This document shows, one piece after another, positions 22,731 to 33,205 of a stretch of 64,000 nucleotides of DNA. Origin of the DNA: Larimichthys crocea (lineage: Eukaryota > Chordata > Actinopteri > Sciaenidae); assembly GCF_000972845.2 (NCBI RefSeq), contig NC_040016.1:24976068-25040067 (forward strand), read 5' to 3'. A program made the translations under genes and the position numbers. Numbering within the stretch: position 1 is the stretch's first letter; every line of letters starts with the position of its first letter. The notes beneath the pieces are model-generated. The model saw only the letters and a program-made list of their open reading frames with translations. It did no database searches and was not told the DNA's origin.

Positions 22731-24290
22731 CGTCATGACGTAACGTTGATGTGAAGTTGTGATAAGCTACATGAACTGCGTATTGTGTTTTATTTTGAAA
22801 GGGGGCGGGAGTTTATTCTGTTGATTCTGTGCAATCTGCAGAGAGTCGCTGCTGGGACGCTGCTTACGTCCGCGGTGTGAAAAGGGCTTAATTCCACTTT
22901 TCTCTCTTCAGCAGCAGCATGATCCGCTTTCGGCTGCTTCAGGAAGAGTTTTTCATCCCACCTCCCACTGTCGCCTCCCAACTGTCTCCCTCAGCTGAGA
23001 AAACTCCCACTCCTGTTGCTAATGAAGGGAACGGGTAGATCAACACTGACATCCCTGCTGGTGGTGAGCGTCTGTGGAACGTTGAAAGAGTCCTCGCATC
23101 CGCCCCTGTCCATAACTTTATGTTATGTTCAAGCCTTGAAGAACCATGTGGAGCTACGGCAACACAAGTTATATACCGAGCTGAACACCGCGTCGCAAGG
23201 TTGCTGGTTTGATTCCTGCCTCTTCAACTGTTACTTTCACTCCACCGAGTTGACCCTCCTCTCTCTCTCTCTGTCTCTTTCAGGGTTATGCCTAGTCAGG
23301 CACGGTATTGGTTGAAGATGCAGTCACATCTCCTTTATTAAAAACTTTCTCTCTCTCTGTGACTCTGGAATATACAAATAAAATCTGATTTAATTTGACT
23401 GATGGGATGGAGTGAATCTAGCTGACATTTCTGTCTGATATCCAGCAAATGAAACGTGACCTCTGTGCATTTTAGTCTGGGGGAAAAAAAAACAGACGTC
23501 GGCTAATTTATTTTAATCAACTTCAAACGCGTCTCGACATCTTGTGACTGACGGAGAATGCGTTTCGTCTTTCAGCGTAAGGTCCGGCAGGTCAGAGTCG
23601 ATCAAAGGTGACCTTTGACCTTTGACCTGCAGATTTGCACGGCCGAGCGCTCGAGACGGTGCCGCCTTGAATGTTGTCTCATTCATGCTCGCTGCGTCTG
23701 AGCGCGATAAACAATTCGACACGACACAAGCTCGACGATATTTATTTGTTACCACATGGGCGATGTTAACTGAAAGAGACGAGGCGCATCCTCCGTCCCT
23801 GAAGAGTTCTCAGCACGTTTGAACGATTGGACTTTACTCATTTAATCTGTGGGGAGCTCTTCCTCCCTTTGACAACACTCTGAGCTGTGCAACATTGGCA
23901 TGAGCGCATCAGCAGAGTCATTGTGAGGAGTTAGAATAGTGAAAATGGCCCCTCGGTGCACGTGCATGAAAATAATTCGATGTTGAGCTGGCAGCCGCAG
24001 CCAGTGAATGAAACTGCTGATGCCAATCAGTTAATGCAAGCGCGACGTCGGTGCCCTGCCTGATCTGAGCTAACGCTGGCTGAACATGAAACAGAGGAGC
24101 TCGTGATGACAACAAACAACTTTACAATCAAAGCTCTGCGATCCAAGGGTACTGTCTGTTTCCTGTTTTATCCCGAGTAGTCCTGAAGATCTCGTAATTA
24201 TGGACATCATAAAAACTGATGAACGTCTCCTCACACCGCTGTGGGCAATGAGTAACAGATGACTTCATTTGGAGGTCATCAATACGCAGT
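22731..24290. other. Intergenic, no gene recognised
   Basis: A possible B-box (GGTTTGATTCC) at about 23212 and a (TC)n run near 23262 are the only repeat-like signals. Frames at 23016-23315 and 23513-23822 have no known motif. Confidence 0.5.
23609..23628. promoter_or_regulatory. Triple DR1 nuclear-receptor half-site motif
   Basis: Three exact TGACCT half-sites (23609, 23616, 23623), each separated by a single T, form two overlapping DR1 elements. DR1 is the binding consensus of HNF4 and of RXR heterodimers such as PPAR. No adjacent gene is visible, so function is unproven. Confidence 0.5.
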
Positions 24291-24552
24291 GCAGTTCCTC
24301 TAACGTCCACTTGAGGCTGGCTCCAGAAGTGAGTCAGTCTCCATAAGTCCCCATGTCCAAATGTCCAACTTCACAGCAGAAATAAACATGTTTACAGCCT
24401 GGTACAAAAAACAGTTTTGGTCTCTGTAGCTAATTTCCCCGTTCATGACAACTGTACTGAGGGTGAATTTATATACAACTCACCTGTTCACATTATATTA
24501 AGGCTTAAAGTTATGCAGGGTTAAGAGCGGGGACGCTTTGATTGACAGGTGG
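24291..24552 (+). repeat. R255 dispersed repeat, copy 4 (full length)
   Basis: Runs from GCAGTTCCTCTAACGTCCAC to GACGCTTTGATTGACAGGTG. It is the most complete copy and sets the family length at roughly 255-262 bp. Confidence 0.92.
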
Positions 24553-25230
24553 GTGTGGTTACAGGTGGCCTGTTTGAGCACCCAGGCGTCTTTGGAATCC
24601 TGTGGGTGACGTCCCGGATACGCTGTTCCACATAAACCCAGCAAACTTCACCTGAGCCCTCTAAAATAATCCTATTATTAACTTTTTAAACCTGATTATT
24701 CGAGGACAATCAGTCCTGCAACGTACTTTCTAAGTCTGGGACCCGAAACAGATTTATGGTCACATTTGTAAACTCTTCCCTGTAATTAACAAGCTCTTTC
24801 CCCTTCTAGTGCAAACACTCATAACTTTAATAGCTCAGTTTATTGATTGATTGAATGACAGCTCATGATGCGCTGAACGCTGAAACATGCCCGTCTGCTG
24901 CTGCTGTCTGAAGCCGGAACAGTCTCAGCTCCTCGCTGAACTGCTGAGTATGAAGTTGTGCAACGTTTCAGATGATGAATCAAAGGCATTCCTCACATGA
25001 AAGCAGCCAATAAAGCTGTACAGTAAAGCCTGAGGAGATTAACAGTGTGTACGCCCGACGTGCAGGTTCCTGCCTTATCTAATGTATGTTACCGGGCAGA
25101 ATTCATGTGCAAACTGTACATTTGTATGTTTGACAGGTGGAGAGAAAAAGGTTGGGAAATATGAGCGAGTGCACGCGAAACAGAGAACACGATATGTGTC
25201 ATTAGACGTGAGTGACTACACATTTGTGAT
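24553..25230. other. No gene recognised
   Basis: AT-rich intergenic sequence. A short frame at 25082-25279 runs into the TG array and is not a gene. Confidence 0.5.
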
Positions 25231-25374
25231 TGTGTGTGTGTGTGTGTGTGGGAAAGTAACACGATCATTCGGGTTGTGAAATTGATTCTTGCTCCCAGAG
25301 GATCGTGGGATTCGTCCACACCCCTGCACTCCATTCCTGACTGACTAAAACTGATACACTCCCCTGAGGAACTA

Positions 25375-25412
<38 letters not shown>
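25231..25412. repeat. TG and CA microsatellite pair
   Basis: (TG)n at 25231-25250 and (CA)n at 25376-25412, about 125 bp apart. Confidence 0.94.
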
Positions 25413-25414
<2 letters not shown>

Positions 25415-25616
25415 AATTTATACCTGCTCCCACCAAGCTCCAAAATCATAAATACACATGATTCATCCCTGTGTCATACTGAACATTCCTCGCAGCTACA
25501 TTTCTGTATAACAGACCTGTAGTCCTTCACACACCGCTCTGCAAACCTCCAAACAATTAAATGTCCAAATGATGAAAGGGAGAGAGTAGCCCGATGTTGG
25601 AGGGACGAATCAAACG
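25413..25616. other. No gene recognised
   Basis: Short spacer before the hAT-type element. Confidence 0.4.
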
Positions 25617-25624
25617 TGTTAGAT

Positions 25625-26220
25625 CAAGGGTCCCCAAACTTTTTTCGGTGCGGGCCACATCAACTTGTCTTTCTGTGATGGGGTGCCGGGGTCAGTCTAT
25701 AACCGGAACTGATATCAGTCCCACCAGGATTTCACAGCCTTTTTTGAAATAGTTGCGGCCTAAAATCCCTGATGTTGCATGAGGTTTTCAAAAAAATTGC
25801 GGTGAAAGTTGCTTTTTACATTTTTGTTGCGATTTTGTTGCGGGAGGAAGTGAAAGTTGCGATAAATTGCGATTCGACAGTCGCGGAGAGGGGGCAGCAG
25901 GCACTAAGTCCACGGCCCCCGGGAAGCGGCGAGGTCCGGGCAGGAGGGCGCTGTAAAGCTCGCGGCCGGAGCCGTGAGCCACCTTCGCCCCCGAGCATTT
26001 CCAAGCCGACCCAGAGCCGGTCGCGGCGCACCACCGTGGAGGAAATGCACCCGGTGGAGGCCAGCGAGCGGCGGGGAGAGGTCCCACGAGGTGATCCTCC
26101 TGCACCGTGCGGCCGTCCCTGACACGAATTTGAAAAATAAATCATGTTTAGAGGGATTGTTTGAGATCGTTAAGTGGACCACTCCAATTGTTTAGGCGGG
26201 CCGTAGTTTGGAGGCCCCTG
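25625..26220. mobile_element. hAT-type element, 596 bp, carrying 28S rRNA sequence
   Basis: The ends are CAAGGGTCCCCAAACT and AGTTTGGAGGCCCCTG, near-perfect 16-bp terminal inverted repeats of the CAGGGGTCCCCAAAC hAT type. They are flanked by TGTTAGAT (25617-25624) and TGTTAGAG (26221-26228), an 8-bp target duplication with one mismatch. The left half is AT-rich (repeated GTTGCGATTTTG/AAAGTTGCG strings). The right half is strongly GC-rich and derived from 28S rRNA in antisense. No transposase frame is present, so it is non-autonomous. The GC-rich part creates overlapping frames on both strands, none of them a protein gene. Confidence 0.85.
25880..26120 (-). pseudogene. 28S rRNA D2-region fragment captured in a hAT-type element
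   Basis: The reverse strand contains, in 28S order, GTGCATTTCCTCCACGGTGG, TGCGCCGCGACCGGCTCTGG, TCGGCTTGGAAATGCTCGGG, GGCGAAGGTGGCTC, GAGCTTTACAGCGCCC, GACCTCGCCGCTTCCCGGGG and GTGGACTTAGTGCCTGCTGC. These match the conserved part of the D2 expansion segment of fish large-subunit rRNA as I know it. The match is firm for about 25880-26055; 26056-26120 is GC-rich and probably the variable part of D2. The hAT termini lie outside both ends, so this is an internal capture, not a free rDNA insertion. It cannot produce functional rRNA. Confidence 0.8.
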
Positions 26221-26258
26221 TGTTAGAGACTAGTACATGTAAGAATGACTCGTCAGAT

Positions 26259-26261
<3 letters not shown>

Positions 26262-26303
<42 letters not shown>
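26262..26303. repeat. (CA)n microsatellite
   Basis: About 42 bp of pure CA, 34 bp beyond the element's target duplication. Confidence 0.96.
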
Positions 26304-26306
<3 letters not shown>

Positions 26307-26440
26307 TTGAATACCAGAGGAGCTGACGGTGTGATTCACTTCTCTGCTGAAATACTTTCCCATGCTGAACAATGAGAGAGGGCAGGACTCTGTTTACAGA
26401 GCCGGGTCGATGTACGACAGAGGTATCACTCCGGCAGTGG

Positions 26441-26456
26441 AACACACACACACACT

Positions 26457-26484
<28 letters not shown>
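26441..26484. repeat. (CA)n microsatellite, one interruption
   Basis: About 44 bp of CA with a single T. Confidence 0.95.
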
Positions 26485-26493
<9 letters not shown>

Positions 26494-27913
26494 ACATAAT
26501 GAGTATGACAACCAGTTTCCTTCATTTTCATATCGTTTAAAAAAAAAAACGTTTAACCAAATAAAATCTGACGAATTTGAATGTTACAACAGTTTGTTCA
26601 GAGGGAGATGATTTACATATGAAAATATTCTGACGAGCAGCTGCAGGATTTTTTACGAGTTTGTTCTGTGACTAAAAAAAAAGTTGCTAAAGTCTCCGGC
26701 AGTGATTTCATTAGTCAGCAGCTTCTTGAAACCAGTTCTAGCAACATTTCTCCAGCTGAGATCTGACCTGTCAAAGACAGATGATTTGAGCTGGTTCATT
26801 AATTACTGGACAGCTCAGAGCTCTGACGAGGCGCCGTCATTACCGCTCTGAATTCATCCTGATAGCTGGTTCCAGTTAGAGATTACAGCTTCCAGAGAAA
26901 TAACATTTATTCCAACACGGATGTCGAATGTTTTGCCAGAAGAAATATGAACATTTGAATGACTGATGATATTTTACGTTGAATAATCCGCTCTTATCTT
27001 TACAGTTATGAAAATGAACACATTCTGCTTTGTCAATATTTTGCAATAACTCCACAGAAAACTTGAAACCTCTTTAGAACTTTCTTCATTAAAAGCTGAA
27101 GCGTTGTAGAGGATGTGATGTGACTTCACTCAGAGAAGTTCTCTGTGTCTGAACACGTCTGCATGATGTTTCAGTTTTTCACGTTAACCCTCCACACCCC
27201 AGGAGAATTTTACTTCTACTCAAACAAACAGCTCCATCTCAAATTGTTGTTTTCATTTTAAAAAACTTTCTTTTTCATCTGACACTAAACATGTGACATC
27301 CGTAGCTTCTTAAACCAAAACAAAAGAAAGAAATTATTCTCAGTTTATTGGTGGAGAAGTCTCTGCGACCCGCTCAGGCCTCCCTGCCGACTCTTTGATG
27401 AACTGACCGGCTGTTTGTCGCCGGTGATTATGTGACTTTATTATCGCACGTAACAGTAATGTGGCAGCAGGTCGTGATGTGATGACCCGCCCACACTTCA
27501 GCCTCCTCCGCCTCCTCACTCTGCACGGTGAGTCAGGATCTCCCTCACAATCCGACAGCTTCCACAAGACTGTAACCCGGAGACAGTTTGTCAGTTTTTA
27601 GATTGGCAGTGGAAACTGGGTGGAAAGCCACAAAAACAAAAACACAAACCTCGTTTATGTTCAGATTTTCTTGCAAATACAAGGAGCCAATCTGTCTCCT
27701 GTGATAGATTTCTGCATATTTCTTTAATACAGCCGCTGTGAGCACGTCTAAAAGCCTGAATATGAATATGCAGGCCCTGGCAGTCAGAGGTCAGGATCAC
27801 GGTGGCGGACTTCATGCAGCCTGCGAGGCTGAACCCAGGTCACGCCGCGTCCTCCCAACACTGATTGTTTTGTTTCAGTCATTTTACAGCTTGTTCAGTA
27901 GTAACAGGAAGTC

Positions 27914-27916
<3 letters not shown>
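26485..27916. other. No gene recognised
   Basis: AT-rich sequence. Frames at 27340-27815 lack recognisable domains. Confidence 0.5.
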
Positions 27917-27945
<29 letters not shown>

Positions 27946-28047
27946 GAAGGTGTTATTGATCTGAGCGTCGATAAAGTCAGCTCATGAACCAAAGAAACTT
28001 CCTGCTCATAAACAGACACAAAGCTAATGTCATTCGAAATTAATAAA

Positions 28048-28088
<41 letters not shown>

Positions 28089-28203
28089 CATCCGTGTGCA
28101 TTAGATAACATTAACAGATGAAAGTGTGCCAAACCAAACACACCCACGCACCGATTCCCATGGGACTCTTCCTTTGAGTGTGTGTGTGTGTGTGTGTGTG
28201 TGT
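27917..28203. repeat. Cluster of three CA/TG microsatellites
   Basis: (GT)n 27917-27944, (CA)n 28050-28085 and (TG)n 28178-28203 within 290 bp, in alternating orientation. Confidence 0.95.
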
Positions 28204-28571
28204 TAGGCAGGGTGTGTGTCTGTACTGTTGGTGTTTAATGAAAAGTAACAACAATAGAAGTCAGCATGTTATCTGTAAATGATTCATTGCTGTTGCCTTA
28301 AGATAGGTTGCACGTTTATTAAAGCAGCTCATCGATATTTTTATATATAAATATATATTTTTAAAAAAGACGATCTAATAAGTTAGAAGGTTTTTATGAT
28401 TTTGCAAAGACTGACTGACTTACACGACTGCACCTAGATCACCTGGTGGAAATTTACAAGTTCAACAATGTGGCAATAACAAAAGCAACTTTTGGCAACA
28501 GCCCGTTCACTTTTTTTTTTCCTTCTTCATCCTCCTTGGCAAAGAGGCAAAGAGAAACTCCTTGAACCAAG
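28204..28571. other. No gene recognised
   Basis: AT-rich spacer; a T-run lies at 28511-28520. Confidence 0.45.
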
Positions 28572-28593
28572 GCTGTCTGTCTGTCTGTCTGCC

Positions 28594-28634
<41 letters not shown>

Positions 28635-28647
28635 GCCTGTTTGCCTG
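28572..28647. repeat. (CTGT)n tetranucleotide array
   Basis: About 76 bp of CTGT with CCTG variants. It creates artefactual Cys-Leu-Ser-Val and Arg-Gln-Thr-Asp frames on the two strands. Confidence 0.96.
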
Positions 28648-29043
28648 TTGTACTGTCACTCCTCCCGTCTCAGTCCACTGACAGTACGTCCACAGTAGTA
28701 TTGCCTCAGACTGTAAATACACTGTGGAGCTGAATGGCCCTGTGGGTAAATGACAGGCAGATAATAGCGACCTGTATGAACAGTGGGAGTTCCTCCATTC
28801 CCCTTCACTTGCGTTGACAGATGACTGAAGTCAGTAAAGAGACGGGGCTTAAAGAAAAACATCTCGCCGTTAATCTTTATTTACACGGAGGACGTTTGCC
28901 GATGTGTGTTCTTTTTGTGCGGCTCCTCCCTGCTTCACATCACACAGTTTAACCAGTATGCAGTATGTGCTACGCAGCGTCAGACACCAAGTGCCAGATG
29001 AAATATCCCTACAGCACCTCCCGTGTCTTCTTGTGCCTCTGCT
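28648..29043. other. No gene recognised
   Basis: Non-coding spacer with nothing assigned. Confidence 0.45.
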
Positions 29044-29296
29044 GCAGTTCCTCTAACGTCCACTTGAGGCTGGCTCCAGAAGTGAGTCAGTCTCCATAAG
29101 TCCCCATGTCCAAATGTCCAACTTCACAGCAGAAATAAACATGTTTACCTGGTACAAAAAACAGTTTTGGTCTCTGTAGCTAATTTCCCCGTTCATGACA
29201 ACTGTACTGAGGGTGAATTTATATACAACTCACCTGTTCACATTATATTAAGGCTTAAAGTTATGCAGGATTAAGAGCGTGGACGCTTTGATTGAC
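29044..29296 (+). repeat. R255 dispersed repeat, copy 5
   Basis: Full-length forward copy, with an internal loss of ACAGC in the CATGTTTACAGCCTGG block relative to copy 4. Confidence 0.92.
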
Positions 29297-29459
29297 TGAC
29301 CGGCTTCATTTGACCAGCTCTGCTGCATTTTTTTGGAAAACAGAACCTGTGGCTGACGTAACAGAGACAGAACTATTTGGCAAATGTTAACATGCTGTCA
29401 CGCAGGTCCTGAAGGCAAAGACAATGATTTCCTCTGCAGGGAGTCTGGGCTCAGCTGTA

Positions 29460-29757
29460 CTGGGGATTTCCACCGGGTCTGTCAGCGCCACGGAACGGCT
29501 GTGCCGCGGTTTTTCTCCGTCACGTATTCACGCAAGATCACGTGATAATCCTGAACGTACGTGAGACCACAAGACCACGATAAACTGTGTATAAAGGAAA
29601 CAACAACAGACAACAAACAGCTGACTTTGCATCTTCAATGTGGAGGAGATTTTAAAAAGCATCTGTTGTGTCATAAATGATTGTGTGTTGTTCCACTTCA
29701 ACAATTAGTCTCTCATCGTTCATGTTAATCCTTTGATCGATTGACTGCTCACCTGGT
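29460..29757 (+). repeat. Family-B dispersed repeat, copy 2
   Basis: A GC-rich head (CCACCGGGTCTGTCAGCGCC, CGGAACGGCTGTGCCGCGG) is followed by the blocks shared with 22540-22730, ending GATCGATTGACTGCTCACCT then GGTG. It is longer than copy 1 in the middle. The ATGG array begins immediately at its right end. Confidence 0.75.
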
Positions 29758-30608
29758 GCATGGGTGGATGGATGGATGGATGGATGGATGGATGGATGGA
29801 TGGATGGATGGATGGGTGGATGTATGGGTGGGTGGATGCATGGATGGATGCAAGGCTGGATGGATGGATGGATGGATGGATGATGGATGATGGATGGATG
29901 GGTGGATGGATGGATGGATGGATGGATGGATGGATGGATGCATGATGCATGGATGGATGGATGATGGATGGATGCATGGATGGATGGATGGATGGATGGG
30001 TGGATGGATGGATAGATGGATGCATGGATAGATGGATGGAGGGATGGATGGATGGGTGGATGCATGGATGGATGGGTGGATGGATGGATAGATGGATGCA
30101 TGGATGGATGGATGGATGGGTGGATGCATGGATAGATGGATGGATGGATGGATGGATGGATGGGTGGATGGATGGATGGGTGGATGCATGGATGGATGGA
30201 TGGATGGGTGGATGGATGGGTGGGTGGATGCATGGATGGATGGATGGATGGGTGGATGGATGGATGGGTGGATGCATGGATGGATGGATGGGTGGGTGGA
30301 TGGATGGATGGGTGGATGCATGGATGGATGGATGGATGGGTGGATGGATGGGTGGATGGATGGGTGGATGGATGGATGGGTGGGTTGATGGATGGATGGA
30401 TGGATGGGTGGATGCATGGATGGATGGATGGATGGATGGATAGATGGATGGAACGATGGATGGGTGGGTGGATGGATGGTTGGATGGATGATTGATGGGT
30501 GGATGGATGGATGGATGGATGGATGGATAGATGGATGGAACGATGGATGGGTGGGTGGATGGATGGTTGGATGGATGATGGGTGGGTGGGTAGATGGATG
30601 GATGGATG
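29757..30608. repeat. (ATGG)n array of about 850 bp with higher-order variants
   Basis: Almost pure GGAT/ATGG tetranucleotide with recurring variants (GGGTGGATGCATGG, GATAGATGG, AACGATGGATGGGTGG). The variants recur at intervals of several units, and two longer blocks near 30435-30485 and 30525-30575 are near-identical, indicating higher-order duplication. The 60-290-codon frames here (His-Pro-Ser-Ile or Gly-Trp-Met-Asp repeats) are not genes. Confidence 0.97.
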
Positions 30609-31069
30609 CTAACACACTAAACGATGAAGATGAACATCATACATCCTGTTGGCAGTGTCATTGTGAGCATGTCAGCATGCTGATCTAGCGTTTACTTTAA
30701 CCTCTGACACCTGCTCATTGACCTCCGTCACTCAGAGGTTGCAGCATGGACGGAGACACTTTCCCGTGTTTGAAACTACAACACGTTTCTGTTCCGTGAG
30801 ACAGGAAACTGTCAGAAAGGTGTGAAGGTGTGACAAAATAAAAGGTGTGTTTTTAACTACAGTCCATATTTAAACAAGCTGTTCTCGGTTGTTATGATAA
30901 AAGTGACATTTGAAAGTTTTTCTGCTTTTCCTAGAAGTTCAGCTTCGACTGTGTCAACTTCCTCTCTGACAGGAAGTCTCTCCACAGCTCGCTGTCTTGT
31001 GGCAGCACAGAAAAAAACCCAACACATTACAGATCATGTCAGAAAAACACACAACACACCCCATGACAC
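30609..31069. other. Intergenic, TAGC/CATG-rich start
   Basis: 30609-30690 (TGCTAACACACTAAACGATG, CATTGTGAGCATGTCAGCAT) belongs to a TAGCAT-type repeat common in fish. Nothing else is recognised. Confidence 0.5.

Positions 31070-31113
<44 letters not shown>
31070..31113. repeat. (GT)n microsatellite
   Basis: About 44 bp of pure GT. Confidence 0.96.
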
Positions 31114-31115
<2 letters not shown>

Positions 31116-31238
31116 ACCACAGACCACAGAAACAGGTGAGGCTTCTTCGTATCCATGGTTACCACAACTTCCTGTCGAAGTCAGGCAACAAGAAACAAAC
31201 ATCTTAGAGAAAGAGAGCGTAGCTTTAAAGTGGTTCAA

Positions 31239-31272
31239 GAAAGAACGAAAGAAAGAAAGAAAGAAAGAAGGA

Positions 31273-31336
<64 letters not shown>

Positions 31337-31338
31337 AG
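31239..31338. repeat. (GAAA)n purine array
   Basis: About 100 bp of GAAA with a few GGAA variants: a polypurine-polypyrimidine tract capable in principle of triplex formation. It is followed by about 100 bp of purine-rich, less regular sequence. Confidence 0.97.
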
Positions 31339-31695
31339 GCGGGCAGAGGAAGTGAGACAAATTGAGAGAGCGGGAGAAATGGACAAAGAAAAAGTGTGAG
31401 GAAGGGAGCGAGTGGGAGATGAAAGAGAGGCGTGGATAATGAAAGGAGGCCTGCAGTCTTTTTTTTTTTTTACAGTGAGAAAAAAGTAGAAAGGAGAAAA
31501 GCTTCTTGAGGAATTCCATTCAGCCATTTCTAAGAAGGCGTGGGAATTCCTCGGAAAATCCTCCTCTGGGGACAGCAGAGAGAGAGGAAACCAGAGGAGG
31601 AACGAGCTGCTCAGAGGGAAAATAGTGCAGACTGAAAAATAAAAGTTTCCCATCAGAGAACCTTTTTACCTATTGGTTCATCAAAGAATCATTTA
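31339..31695. other. No gene recognised
   Basis: Purine-biased spacer with a 12-T run near 31459. The long minus-strand frame is driven by the GAAA array. Confidence 0.5.
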
Positions 31696-31929
31696 TTGTC
31701 AAGTAGAGTTGCACGATACCCACGGTATACACGGTACCCCGCGGTGCCAAATCATAACCGTCGCTACTATACTAGAAATTTTACACGACGGTACTACCGT
31801 GGAGTACTATACTACCGGTGCTAGTGTCCGCTACATAGCGGCCGCCTCTGCTCTCCTCCCGGCTTCTCACTGCATGCTACTCCATGTAAACAAACCAACA
31901 TGGAACCACAACCGAACTACACAGCTGCT

Positions 31930-32134
31930 GAATGATTGGCTGTTTGCCTGTTACTGGTGACGTCCAGGGATATGATAGGCTGTTTCCGCACGCTGGGTCC
32001 GCCCGTCTGTTAGCTGATTGGCTGTTCGTGTGTACGAACTCCGCGAAGACAGCTCCGCTTCGATAGAAACTCGCTTCAAAACAAACAACAAGCTAAAGTT
32101 CTGTCTCGCCCAGACACGAGACAACACACTCACC
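31930..32134 (+). promoter_or_regulatory. Probable promoter/5' leader of the hAT transposase
   Basis: Two inverted CCAAT boxes (ATGATTGGCTGTTTG near 31932 and GATTGGCTGTTCG near 32017) and a CRE-like TGACGTCC lie 110-205 bp upstream of the ATG at 32135. NF-Y and CREB-type factors bind such motifs. There is no TATA box. Inferred from motifs only. Confidence 0.4.
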
Positions 32135-32220
32135 ATGGCAGAAGCACCGGGCCCGAGCAGCGAGTCTGCCGTGGCGTCTTCGTCAGTGGCAACACTAATT
32201 TTGCTTAAAAAACAAACGTC
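32135..32220 (+). pseudogene. hAT transposase, N-terminal remnant
   Basis: ATG at 32135 in a good context (CACCATGG) starts MAEAPGPSSESAVASSSVAT, resembling the N-terminus of fish hAT/ZBED-type transposases as I remember them. After roughly 28 residues the sequence changes to AT-rich, non-homologous DNA. The BED zinc finger, the catalytic residues and the dimerisation domain are all absent. The copy is inactive. Confidence 0.6.
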
Positions 32221-32378
32221 GTTGTTTCAAACTAACTTGTACAAATACATTGCAGTTTATAAAAATAATAATAATAAAAAAAGGCTGCAGTATCGCGATA
32301 ATACCTGGAACCGCGATACTTTGTCTGGTATAGTATCGTGGTTACTCATTTTGGTATCGTGACAACTCTATTGTCAAG

Positions 32379-33000
32379 TTACAAGGACGTATTGGTGCAG
32401 CAATGAGCACAGTGACAGTTGTAGAGGGGGTTAGATTCAGCGTCTTTTCTTTTTGTGATGCAGGAGTACAAACATTTCCGTCGATGCCTTCCTCGGTGTG
32501 CAGGCTCACAGTCCGCTCTCGTTTAAACAGGTAAGTAGTGCCGGGTGCGCATAATTACAGCGAATCAAACGCCGACATGGAAGCAGAGCACATGGAACAG
32601 ATCAAGTACAAAAAAGGTTTTCTGCAGAAAGCCGCTCACAGAGTTGACGTGGAGTCGGGCTCTCAGGGGCCTTCTGGATCCTCCTCAGTTCAGCAGTCAC
32701 AGATTATTTATTTTTTTACAATTTTCAAATCTGCATCTGGATCTGTGACATGAACGAGCTCCAGCTGAGCTTAAAGGTTTCCTGTGTGCATCACGTACCA
32801 ATGTTTTTATGAGAGATCTGTTCTGCATCTCATCTCATACCCACGAGGACACAGACGCAGATGTAATGAAGATGAAGAAGAAACAAACACGCAGGCTTTG
32901 AGTATTTTACGAGGAAAGGAATCCAATAAAAAATGTTTGTTAGGCATCAAAGACAAACAGCTGTTTTGGTGAGAAAGTTTATCAAAGCAATCTCATCCAA
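32379..33000. other. No gene recognised
   Basis: Overlapping plus-strand frames at 32538-32753 (MEAEHMEQIKYKKGFLQKAA in one frame) have no known domain and coding is not supported. Confidence 0.45.
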
Positions 33001-33205
33001 AAAGTCCATTTAGTGGCTGTTCTGGAGCTTTCAGTCCTGTCACTTGAACTTCATCGGTTTATCCACAAACTGATGTTGAAGTATGATCAAGTTTAATTTG
33101 TCGCAGGAGTTTTCTCAGATGTTGGCGTAGAAGTTGAGAATGAAAAGTTCAACAATCTCCCCGCAGAGTCCATTTAGCAGCTGTTCTGGAGCTTTCCATC
33201 ACATC
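33001..33205. repeat. Diverged internal duplication (GTCCATTTAG block)
   Basis: AAGTCCATTTAGTGGCTGTT plus CTGGAGCTTTCAGTC (33002-33038) recurs as GAGTCCATTTAGCAGCTGTT plus CTGGAGCTTTCCATC (33167-33203). A weaker third version is near 34999-35035 (CTGTTCTGGAGCTTTGG). It looks like a dispersed fish repeat with internal duplication. Confidence 0.6.

Larger units (their letters stand above)
31704..32370 (+). mobile_element. hAT-type element, 667 bp, with perfect 8-bp TSD
   Basis: Flanked by identical TTGTCAAG at 31696-31703 and 32371-32378. Ends TAGAGTTGCACGATACC and GGTATCGTGACAACTCTA are inverted repeats with one indel/mismatch, and subterminal GGTATACACGGTACC and GATACTTTGTCTGGTATAGT strings suggest transposase-binding repeats. 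The interior keeps a promoter-like stretch and the first codons of a transposase, then jumps to the 3' end, so this is an internal-deletion derivative of an autonomous element. The perfect target duplication implies a fairly recent insertion. Confidence 0.9.

Noticed and set aside
25772..26195. Overlapping GC-rich frames on both strands, up to 116 codons
   Set aside because: They are translations of the antisense 28S rRNA fragment inside the hAT-type element.
28572..28647. CRISPR-like direct repeats
   Set aside because: It is a simple CTGT array without spacers, in a vertebrate genome.
29652..30688. Open frames up to 288 codons with His-Pro-Ser-Ile or Gly-Trp-Met-Asp repeats
   Set aside because: Every frame on both strands is open because the sequence is an ATGG tetranucleotide array; no unique coding sequence flanks it.
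31225..31653. 142-codon minus-strand frame rich in Phe-Leu-Ser
   Set aside because: Most of the frame is the translation of the GAAA array and the adjoining purine tract.
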